Source of the DNA: JBHIFB01 sp046760905
GTDB taxonomy: Bacteria > Gemmatimonadota > CAZMKB01
Assembly: GCA_046760905.1 (NCBI GenBank)
Contig: JBHIFB010000092.1
Location: forward strand, 1 to 12,973
Length of the DNA: 12,973 nucleotides
Direction of reading: 5' to 3'
Made by a program: the position numbers and the translations under genes. The notes beneath the pieces were generated by a model. It was not told the origin of the DNA. It saw only the letters and a list, made by a program, of their open reading frames with translations, and did no database searches. This document shows, piece after piece, positions 6,737 to 12,973 of this stretch (position 1 is its first letter; every line of letters starts with the position of its first letter).

Positions 6737-8204
6737 ATGAAAAATCGATTTCATTTATTCGTCATATTCAGCCTGTTTCTGATTTTTTCCAAACTTTCCG
6801 CTCAAGTTGACACGCTCTGGACGAGGAGATTCGGCGGTGAGGGCTGGGATTTCGGTGAATCGGTCCAGCAGACAATCGACGGAGGATATATCATTACCGG
6901 TGTGACGGGAGCCGATATCGAACACGTCTCAGACGTCTATCTTGTAAAAACCGACAGTGCAGGATTCGCACAATGGATAAAAAGTATAGGAAGATCCCAG
7001 ACTCAGGGCAGGGACTACGGCTTGTCTGTGCATCAGACGGAAGATACCGGTTACATTATCACGGGTTTTACGATGCTGCCCGATGAAGGGAAATTACTGG
7101 ATTTGTACCTGATCAAAACCGATGAATCGGGTGATACAGTCTGGACAAGGACTTTCGGTGATTCTCTGAACGAGTCTGGCCAATCGGTCCGACAGACTGT
7201 GGATGGCGGTTATATCGCTGCCGGATACACATATTCTTACGGTAAAGGAGGTTCCGACTTCCTCCTGGTAAAGACGGATGCCTCCGGTGATGTTGAATGG
7301 ATGAGAACTTTTGGGGGAATGTTGGATGAGATGGGTTTCTCTGTTCAGCAAACTCTTGATGGTGGGTATATACTGGTAGGGAACACCTCTTCCTTCGGAG
7401 CCGGAGAATTCGATGTGTATCTGGTTCGCACCGATGAGTCAGGCGATACTCTCTGGACAAGAACTTATGGAGGAGTTCGTGATGACCACGGCTTCTCGGT
7501 CGAGCAAACATCCTCCGGAGGTTATATAATTACAGGGCAAACGGAATCCTACGGTGCCGGTGACTTTGATGTATATCTTATAAGGACAAATGAATCGGGT
7601 GATACATTATGGACCCGCACGTTCGGCGGTTTGAGTGTGGATGCGGGCTTCTCAGTTACCGAGAGCATTGAGGGTGGCTTTGTAATTACAGGCAAGACGA
7701 TGTCCTTCGGTGGCGGTGACGATGACATTTATCTCATCAAAACCGATGATTCCGGTAACACTATCTGGACCTGGGCTCTTGGTGGAACCCTCGATGAGGC
7801 CGGCCGCTCCGTCAGGGAAACGACAGATGGTGGGTACATAATCTCTGGAAACTTCCGCCCCTGCTGTTTCTATAGACAAAAACGCTCAGGGCGCTAAGTC
7901 CATCCCGGGATCCGTTTCCCTCATGCAGAATTATCCAAACCCGTTCAATCCCGTTACCATAATACAGTATGAGATATCAGATCCGACTTCCAAAGCAACA
8001 GGACTTCCGGTCGAGATCAATGTCTATGACATCCGTGGCCGATTCGTCCGGACCCTTATTAAGGATGAGAAATCGCCGGGGGTTTACCGGGTCCGGTTCA
8101 ATGGTAGAGACGAAAAAGGACTTGAGATTCCCTCTGGCGTTTACTTATATCGTATCAGGACACCGGATTTCACAGATACTCGTAAGATGATTCTGATGGA
8201 GTAG
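6737..8204 (+). pseudogene. Secreted seven-repeat propeller protein with a frameshifted T9SS sorting domain
   Basis: Start 6737 is chosen over in-frame ATGs at 6623 and 6713: GGGG lies 7 bases upstream, and a textbook signal peptide follows (MKNRF, hydrophobic 6-17, cleavage after LSA at residue 22). Seven units of about 50-57 residues follow (WTRTFGG ... SVQQTxDGGYIITG ... DVYLIKTDESGD), typical of secreted beta-propellers of FCB-group bacteria. The first frame stops at 7895-7897. A second frame, open from 7842 to 8204, encodes the expected continuation: a linker, then QNYPNPFNP ... INVYDIRGR ... SGVYLYRI, a FlgD-Ig-like/T9SS type A C-terminal sorting domain. Removing one A from the AAA run at 7849-7851 joins them into one protein of about 488 residues. 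The seventh repeat is also cut short at GGYIISG, so a real deletion is possible as well as a sequencing error. It lies 37 bases after the CHAT gene, in the same operon. Confidence 0.85.
6818..7849 (+). repeat. Seven coding repeats of a WTRTFGG/GGYIITG propeller
   Basis: Units begin with the tryptophans of WTRRFGG, WIKSIG, WTRTFGD, WMRTFGG, WTRTYGG, WTRTFGG and WTWALGG. Units 4-6 are the most alike. The last one lacks the DVYLIKTD strand, because it ends at the frameshift. Confidence 0.8.
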
Positions 8205-8222
8205 CTTCTCGACCCAATCACT

Positions 8223-10484
8223 TCATCTGCTCATGTAATCCGGCGTTGAGGAGAGGGGCAGTTCGTCGAAATAGATTTCCCAGTTTCCATCCTGCATTTC
8301 CTGCCAGGCCAGGAAAAATTTGCCTGCGTGGTAGAGAAGTGTCGGATTGATGCTCAACCCACCCGTCGAGCTAAGCTGTAACTCATCACTCCAATACATG
8401 CCACTGTCAAAACTGATCTTAGCGAATATCTGGGAAAGGGGATACCGATAATCCTCCCATATCACTACAACGGTGTCGCCGTTTGCCGCGATATCCGGGT
8501 TGATCGCGCTTGCAGCATATAAGGAGAGATTGTTTGTCGGTCCCAGGCTGTCATTTACGGTTGACAAAGTCCTGTAGCATAGTTGCCAGGTATCATCGTA
8601 GAATTCCGACCAGGTAAAATGAATTGTTCCGTTACCGGCCGCCATCGCCGGTTTAAAAGATGGCTCTGGCCAATCATCAACATAGAAGAGGGTATCAGGA
8701 GCTGCTCTTTCATCTGAAATTCGGGCATACATTATCCTGCTTGCAGGACTATGCGTTTCAAGCACTATATGAGCAGTCTCTCCTTCCGTTACGGTTTGAA
8801 CGTTGGCTATATAAGCGAGGGGATCCATAAACCTGAAATTCACATGCGACAGCAACCTGTAACCGATTCCCCCTCTTAGACTTTTATAGATGAATAATTC
8901 ATTGGAGTTGATTACTATAGCGTTGAACGCATTAAAACCGTCGAAGGAGAAACCGGGCCTACCCTGGATGATGCGGTCCCACAGGTAATTATCATTGCCG
9001 TTTCTAAGAAATACAGGTGGCTCCCAGGTTCCATCTTCTTCAAGTACGGTGTGAGCAACTATCCAACCATACTTTCTTCTACCTAATGCGTCGGTTCTGC
9101 CGTGATAGGCGGTCACTGAAACCTCGGGATTTTCTCCATGAATTGAAATGCAAGCATTAACAGGCGTTCCGTCAATTTCAAGGCCTTCAAAGGGGTGGCT
9201 CACATCAGACCAGGTTGCCCCACAATCCGTGCTCGCTATGTGTGCGATTTTCCATTTCTCAATTTCAGCTGAATCGTCTTCCTCCGACCATATCATGTGT
9301 ATTTCAGCTCCGTCAGATGCCAGATCGGGCTTCAGTGACCTCTGAGGAGTGTGGGTGATCCTTTTTCCATTAAATAAGGAAATGTCGCTTTCCTCTTCAA
9401 ACGTTCCCGGATCACTATCGACAAACATTTCTTCTATAACCTTACCCTCCGCGAATGGTAAATCAACATCCAAAATCCTTCCAATGGTTGGAGCTATGTC
9501 AATGAGGTTGATCCTTCGCTCTACAATATAGCTCTCTTTGATACCTGGGCCGATCACGAGAAAGAGAATGTGTTGTGAACCGTGATCCGTACCACCATGA
9601 CTCCGGAAGCCGTGTGTTAGATCATCATACCTGCCATGGTCGCCTGTCACTATGAGAGTAGTATTCCCCTGATAGAACGGGTCGTTCTCTATCTTCTGCC
9701 AGAGGAGGTAGACTATTTCATCAACTGTGCGTATTGCCTGCGTATAACCCTCCCAGTCTCCCGTATGTGCCAGGAGGTCTGCTTCCGTGAAAGTCATTTG
9801 AAGAAACTGGGGATGGTAGGTATCCATGACTTCTTCTGCAATGAGAGCGGTTTCTATGTCGTGTGTCCTGCCGGTTTTCATCACACTCGGTTTGTATTGG
9901 GCACCGCCATATGGGTGAACACTCTGGTTCATGAGATACCCATTATATTTCGGCATAATCATCCATACATCATCCTCCTCCAGCAGCTTCTGTCTGCGGA
10001 TGTAATCGAATAACGTGGGGAACCTGGGTCCAAATGACGGATGCCTGATCCATTCTATATTTGGCATGTTATTCCTGGTTCCGGTTATGAGTGCATAGTG
10101 CCCACTTGTAGATTTGGTGATGCATGTGGAATATAGATTGATGGCTATCGTACCAAGGGGACTCAAGTCATACCAGATGCGTGGAATGTATGCATGTGTG
10201 GTGTCTTCGAATGCCTCATCACATCTTATTGCACATATTGTGACCAATATCAGGTTCTTCTTAAGAGTATGCTCTCTTTCCATATTCGGAACTGTTTTAT
10301 TTTCCGAAATGAGATTGTCTACTCCATGCAGGCCAACTTCTATGGCTCTTTTGCCGCCGTCTTCTAAGCCGTTATCCCAGGCGACAATCCCTCCTTCAAA
10401 ATTTCTCCAATGGACTTGCCTACCGTACGATCCGGTTGTCAGAAGAAACACTATACAAAATAGAAGTGAATTCGATTTTCCCAC
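8223..10484 (-). CDS. Exported alkaline-phosphatase-superfamily (phosphodiesterase/sulfatase-like) enzyme fused to a sialidase-like propeller
   Basis: 753 residues. The GTG start is supported by GGGAGG about 6 bases upstream and a signal peptide (hydrophobic 7-18, cleavage near residue 21). Residues about 75-355 follow the alkaline phosphatase superfamily fold as in type I phosphodiesterase/nucleotide pyrophosphatases: nucleophile region KSTSGHYALITG (Ser125 or Thr126), metal ligands Asp236 and His240 (DLLAH), Asp282 and His283 (TGDHGR), and His301. The first metal aspartate, normally in a DGLR-type motif, appears to be Cys84 (CAIRCD). Residues about 375-753 form a BNR/sialidase-like propeller with two Asp-boxes (STDCGATW and SFDSGMYW) and several IHFTWSE/VVVIWEDY strands, probably for substrate or surface binding. 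No T9SS tail is visible. The gene converges on the operon with an 18-base gap and no visible terminator. The phosphorylated or sulfated substrate is unknown. Confidence 0.8.
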   Translation of the reverse strand: MGKSNSLLFCIVFLLTTGSYGRQVHWRNFEGGIVAWDNGLEDGGKRAIEVGLHGVDNLISENKTVPNMEREHTLKKNLILVTICAIRCDEAFEDTTHAYIPRIWYDLSPLGTIAINLYSTCITKSTSGHYALITGTRNNMPNIEWIRHPSFGPRFPTLFDYIRRQKLLEEDDVWMIMPKYNGYLMNQSVHPYGGAQYKPSVMKTGRTHDIETALIAEEVMDTYHPQFLQMTFTEADLLAHTGDWEGYTQAIRTVDEIVYLLWQKIENDPFYQGNTTLIVTGDHGRYDDLTHGFRSHGGTDHGSQHILFLVIGPGIKESYIVERRINLIDIAPTIGRILDVDLPFAEGKVIEEMFVDSDPGTFEEESDISLFNGKRITHTPQRSLKPDLASDGAEIHMIWSEEDDSAEIEKWKIAHIASTDCGATWSDVSHPFEGLEIDGTPVNACISIHGENPEVSVTAYHGRTDALGRRKYGWIVAHTVLEEDGTWEPPVFLRNGNDNYLWDRIIQGRPGFSFDGFNAFNAIVINSNELFIYKSLRGGIGYRLLSHVNFRFMDPLAYIANVQTVTEGETAHIVLETHSPASRIMYARISDERAAPDTLFYVDDWPEPSFKPAMAAGNGTIHFTWSEFYDDTWQLCYRTLSTVNDSLGPTNNLSLYAASAINPDIAANGDTVVVIWEDYRYPLSQIFAKISFDSGMYWSDELQLSSTGGLSINPTLLYHAGKFFLAWQEMQDGNWEIYFDELPLSSTPDYMSR

Positions 10485-10724
10485 TCCCTTCCTCCCGATC
10501 GAAATCTCTCTATTAATGAGGATGTGAGTAATACAACAGGTATGATAGCTTATCTATTACATTTTTTCTTAGGACTATCTATTGACTGATCCGACAGATG
10601 TTCGAGTGCTTGTAAATCGTGATCTAAAAATATTTGCCGATTACATTAATTGGATTTGACAACTCCACCTTCTCCGTGCCAGTCATGATATCATAAAAAG
10701 TGGAATATGTCAATCAAATTCTGC

Positions 10725-10917
10725 GAGGTTTCTGAAAAGGTCTTTCGGAGCGAATCACGGAGCTCTGGGTACCGTTCTCGGTGAAGCGAGCGTCTGTGAT
10801 TCGGGCGATTTCCGCAGGCTAAAGGGGCGCTAGCCCCGAGTTCGGAAATCGAGCGAGCAAACCGTAGAACGGTCAGAGCACAGTGCCTGAGCGAAGAGAG
10901 ACTTTTTCAGAGATCTC
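10725..10917 (+). ncRNA. 193-nt nested palindrome: structured RNA or palindromic mobile repeat
   Basis: The ends pair over 19 bases (10725-10743 with 10899-10917): 16 Watson-Crick and three G-U pairs as plus-strand RNA. The stem continues with TTCG 10744-10747 against CGAA 10892-10895. Inside are GCTCTG 10762-10767 with CAGAGC 10874-10879, ACCGTTCT 10771-10778 with AGAACGGT 10866-10873, CGATTTCCG 10806-10814 with CGGAAATCG 10843-10851, and the tip hairpin GGGGC 10824-10828 with GCCCC 10833-10837. On the minus strand the three G-U pairs become A-C mismatches, which favours plus-strand RNA. A competing helix, CGAATCAC 10751-10758 with GTGATTCG 10796-10803, cannot form together with the long stem. 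It matches no RNA family I can name. It may be the leader of the radical SAM gene, or a REP/MITE-like repeat; no convincing target-site duplication is visible. Confidence 0.5.
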
Positions 10918-10965
10918 TCTGAGGTGATAATTGAGGGCCCTTCACTGCTATATAGCCGGACAGAT

Positions 10966-11007
10966 ATATTAAATTGAGAAATTCCTCTTCATGATTTAAT
11001 TTAATAT
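10966..11007. repeat. AT-rich inverted repeat upstream of the radical SAM gene
   Basis: ATATTAAATT (10966-10975) is perfectly inverted at 10998-11007, and three more pairs (two G-U) extend it inward to a 13-bp stem with a 16-base loop (10979-10994). No T-run follows on either strand, so it is not a terminator. It ends 50 bases before the ATG at 11058 and could be a protein-binding dyad or a leader hairpin. Confidence 0.5.
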
Positions 11008-11057
11008 GCATCGCTTCAGATCGAAATGTGAAACTATTTGAATGAGAGCTGATTCCA

Positions 11058-11813
11058 ATGCTCGTTGTCAATGAAGTCAGGGCGAAAAGCATTCTTAACA
11101 GATCCAAGATATTCGATTATTGCCTAAACCCATACACCGGTTGCCAGATTGGTTGTGAGTACTGTTATGCCCGGTTATTCATGAAAAGGTATTCTGGCCA
11201 CAAGGAGGCCTGGGGTGAATTCGTAGATGTAAAGGTGAACGCTCCAGAGCTTCTAAGAATGCAGTTGAAAAGGGCGAAACGTGCTACGGTGTGGATTTCT
11301 TCTGTTTGCGACCCTTATCAACCTTTGGAGGCAAGGTATAAATTAACAAGGCGATGCTTACAGGAGCTTGCGAACAGGCAGTTCCCCGTAAACATTCAGA
11401 CAAAATCATGCCTGATTCTTCGTGACCTGGATTTGATTCGTCAGTTCGAGAAAATAGAAGTAGGCTTTACGATCACCACAAGTGATGATGATGTAGCAAA
11501 ACTCTTTGAATCAAAGGCGCCTCCAGTAAAAGAGAGACTCGAAGCACTCGGTCAGATTCACTCAGAGGGTATCAGGACTTTCGCTTTCATAGGCCCCCTA
11601 CTTCCGGGAAATCCCGAGAAACTCATCGAACAGCTTGAAGGAAAAACGGATAGGATCCTGATAGATAAGATGAATTATATAAATACGATAAGAGGTTTTT
11701 ACTATCGTCACGGGTTGGAAAAAGCCGCGACAGACGCATTCTTCCATGAATGCACAGAAAGGTTGGTAAATGAAATGGAGAAAAGAAAAATGCCATTCGA
11801 AGTTTTGTTCTGA
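11058..11813 (+). CDS. Radical SAM protein, spore photoproduct lyase-like (SplB/Rv2578c-type) group
   Basis: 251 residues, cytoplasmic. The radical SAM cluster motif CxxxCxxC is Cys29, Cys33 and Cys36 (GCQIGCEYCYAR), which binds the 4Fe-4S cluster that cleaves S-adenosylmethionine. The start (NPYTGCQIGCEYCYAR), the later SSVCDPYQPLE and the QTKS stretch are typical of the SPL-like group found in many non-sporulating bacteria, whose substrate is mostly unknown. It is shorter than SplB itself (about 340 residues), so true photoproduct repair is not implied. In DPYQPLE relatives the residue before the Asp is, as I recall them, usually Thr; here it is Cys84. The ATG at 11058 has only a weak ribosome site (GAGAG, 11044-11048). 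No partner gene sits next to it, and neither the upstream nor the downstream gene is in an operon with it. Confidence 0.85.
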   Translation: MLVVNEVRAKSILNRSKIFDYCLNPYTGCQIGCEYCYARLFMKRYSGHKEAWGEFVDVKVNAPELLRMQLKRAKRATVWISSVCDPYQPLEARYKLTRRCLQELANRQFPVNIQTKSCLILRDLDLIRQFEKIEVGFTITTSDDDVAKLFESKAPPVKERLEALGQIHSEGIRTFAFIGPLLPGNPEKLIEQLEGKTDRILIDKMNYINTIRGFYYRHGLEKAATDAFFHECTERLVNEMEKRKMPFEVLF

Positions 11814-11838
11814 TGTAAACTTCTCAGTTTTATTTCAA

Positions 11839-11867
11839 TTGACAGGAATCTCTACCTCAAATATAAT
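11839..11867 (+). promoter_or_regulatory. Perfect consensus sigma-70 promoter for the papain-like protease
   Basis: TTGACA (11839-11844), exactly 17 bases, TATAAT (11862-11867): no mismatch to the consensus. The predicted start near 11874 is about 230 bases before the protease ATG, much further than for the other two promoters in the window. It lies 26 bases after the stop of the radical SAM gene. Confidence 0.8.
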
Positions 11868-12104
11868 CAAAGCCGGAGAATCAGATCACAGATCAGTCCC
11901 AACACAGAAATGCAAACGGCGGGAACCGGATAAATGAAGCGGAAGGGAGAGATTTCTCGAATAACCTGTTCACCCCATCCCCAGCTAAAAGTCGCTGAAA
12001 GAAATAGTCGTAAATAATTTGATCTGTGCGTAATATAGGTAGATTATCCGATCTCTGTGTCAGCGGTGAGGTCGGGCTGAATGAAACTCTTTAAGGAGGT
12101 TGTC
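11868..12104 (+). promoter_or_regulatory. Long 5' leader of the papain-like protease gene
   Basis: About 230 bases lie between the predicted transcription start and the ATG. CACAGATCA (11887-11895) is exactly inverted at 12020-12028 (TGATCTGTG) and would close a domain of about 140 bases; a neighbouring copy of CAGATCA precedes it (11882-11888). A 27-codon open frame (11934-12017) has no good ribosome site. The leader ends in a strong AAGGAGG at 12093-12099. It matches no riboswitch class I recognise, and no terminator-type T-run is present. Confidence 0.4.
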
Positions 12105-12973
12105 ATGGCAAGGAAAAGACATCTCACGTTTTCACTCGTGGTTACGCTTCTGGTCACCTTCATCGCATCCCAATACCTCTCAGGGGATCTTGCCTCGAAT
12201 GAGGACGAGCTCTCCCAGATAAAGGCCGCGATACAGGAGAAAGGTGCTCGGTGGGTCGCCCAGGAGAATGAAATCTCTATGATGGACCCTGATGCGAGGA
12301 GGTCGCTATTGGGCCTTATTCCGGAGACTCCCGAGGGTGAACCGTTGGGACCGAAAGGCCCTGTTCTTGAAACCAACCTGGACTGGAGAGACTACGATGG
12401 TCATAACTGGATGACCTCGGTTAAGAACCAGTACAGCTGCGGTTCCTGTGTCGCATTCGGGGCCATTGCCGCATTAGAGGGAAGGCTCAATATCTTCACA
12501 GGAGACTGGACATGGGACCCGGACCTGTCGGAGCAGCATCTTTTCTCTTGCGGTGGGGGAATCTGCTCGTTCGGATGGTGGGTACATTCATCCATGAACT
12601 ATCTTCAAAATTATGGCGTTCCCGAGGAGGAATGCTTCGTGTACTGGGCTGATGACAGGCCCTGCAGCGAATCCTGCAGCGATTGGGAGGATCACAAAGT
12701 GGAGATAAGGGACTGGGCATGGGTATCAAATGACCAGAATACGATTAAATCCTATCTCCAGGATGGTCCTCTCACCACCACCATGGACGTCTACACCGAC
12801 TTCTTCTACTACTCGAGCGGTGTGTATGAGCACACCTGGGGTTCCTATGAGGGGGGTCACTGCATCACCTTTGTAGGATGGGACGACAGTGAGAACTATT
12901 GGATTTGCAAGAACAGCTGGGGCTGGACATGGGGAGAAACTGGATACTTCAGGATCAGATACGATGATAGTGG
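12105..12973 (+). CDS. Exported papain-family (C1A) cysteine protease, 3' end outside window
   Basis: 289 complete codons, still open at the window edge. The start is ATG 12105, five bases after AAGGAGG; an in-frame ATG at 12081 lies before that site and directly follows a stop. Residues 1-30 are a signal peptide (RKRH, hydrophobic 8-22). Residues about 31-92 look like an inhibitory propeptide. The mature peptidase begins near LDWRDYDG and holds Gln109 (oxyanion hole), the nucleophile Cys115 (CGSCVAFG), His252 (GGHCITFVGWDD) and Asn270 (KNSWGWTWGETGYFRI). Valine replaces the almost invariant tryptophan that follows the catalytic cysteine (normally CGSCWAF). Extra cysteines at 149, 154, 177, 187 and 191 may form disulphides, in keeping with export. 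Relatives in FCB candidate phyla often carry C-terminal Ig-like or sorting domains; whether this one does cannot be seen. It probably acts in secreted protein breakdown. Confidence 0.9.
   Translation, partial: MARKRHLTFSLVVTLLVTFIASQYLSGDLASNEDELSQIKAAIQEKGARWVAQENEISMMDPDARRSLLGLIPETPEGEPLGPKGPVLETNLDWRDYDGHNWMTSVKNQYSCGSCVAFGAIAALEGRLNIFTGDWTWDPDLSEQHLFSCGGGICSFGWWVHSSMNYLQNYGVPEEECFVYWADDRPCSESCSDWEDHKVEIRDWAWVSNDQNTIKSYLQDGPLTTTMDVYTDFFYYSSGVYEHTWGSYEGGHCITFVGWDDSENYWICKNSWGWTWGETGYFRIRYDDS

Larger units (their letters stand above)
10485..11057. other. 573-base intergenic region with structured elements
   Basis: No gene is supported. The first 240 bases are AT-rich, with a 10-base palindrome (ATGATATCAT, 10685-10694) and a lone TTGACA (10656-10661) that has no matching -10 at a workable distance. 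A GC-richer nested palindrome fills 10725-10917 and an AT-rich dyad lies at 10966-11007. A 66-codon minus-strand frame across 10907-11107 overlaps the radical SAM start and lacks a ribosome site. No convincing promoter could be fixed for either flanking gene. Confidence 0.6.

Noticed and set aside
7923..8204. Independent small gene for the sorting domain
   Set aside because: No Shine-Dalgarno before ATG 7923, and the frame is open upstream to 7842 with a sensible linker. It is the displaced end of the propeller gene.
10721..10925. GAGGT on both sides of the palindrome as a target-site duplication
   Set aside because: On the left the five bases are part of the 19-bp pairing arm, while on the right they lie 3 bases beyond it, so they are not symmetric and do not mark insertion borders.
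10907..11107. 66-codon minus-strand frame
   Set aside because: It overlaps the start of the radical SAM gene on the opposite strand, has no ribosome site, and its sequence follows the AT-rich dyad.
11934..12017. 27-codon leader peptide in the protease 5' region
   Set aside because: No good ribosome site and no regulatory codon run. Kept only as a note in the leader entry.

Overview
The window looks like a piece of a bacterial chromosome from an uncultivated, FCB-type lineage (Fibrobacteres-Chlorobi-Bacteroidetes superphylum and its candidate phyla). The pointers are a secreted repeat protein ending in a type IX secretion (T9SS type A / FlgD-Ig-like) sorting domain, an exported FG-GAP protein, an exported papain-like protease and an exported phosphodiesterase-propeller fusion. 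Against true Bacteroidota stand near-perfect TTGACA/TATAAT promoters and clear Shine-Dalgarno sequences. The phylum cannot be fixed from this sequence alone.

Layout: (1) 1-282, non-coding, with two small dyads and a strong bidirectional terminator. (2) 283-2070 on the minus strand, a secreted FG-GAP/VCBS propeller protein. (3) 2071-2478, a divergent intergenic region with one promoter facing each way. (4) 2479-8204 on the plus strand, a probable four-gene operon: ECF-like sigma factor, membrane-anchored zinc-finger anti-sigma factor, exported TPR-CHAT caspase-like protease, and a seven-repeat secreted propeller whose T9SS sorting domain is cut off by a one-base frameshift. (5) 8223-10484 on the minus strand, convergent to the operon, an alkaline-phosphatase-superfamily protein fused to a sialidase-like propeller. 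(6) 10485-11057, intergenic, holding a 193-nt nested palindrome and a second AT-rich dyad. (7) 11058-11813, a radical SAM protein of the spore-photoproduct-lyase-like group. (8) 11814-12104, a consensus sigma-70 promoter with an unusually long leader. (9) 12105 to the window end, a papain-family cysteine protease, truncated by the window.

The most interesting unit is the sigma / anti-sigma / CHAT cassette. The anti-sigma factor has a cytoplasmic zinc-finger domain, one membrane helix and an outer beta-rich domain; the CHAT protein keeps its His-Cys dyad and has a likely signal peptide. This suggests, as inference, that the CHAT protease acts on the outer part of the anti-sigma factor to free the sigma factor. 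It would be a CRISPR-free analogue of the type III-E logic in which TPR-CHAT cleaves Csx30 to release a sigma factor. The second unexplained signal is the 193-nt palindrome, whose three G-U pairs favour an RNA read on the plus strand and which can fold in two mutually exclusive ways.
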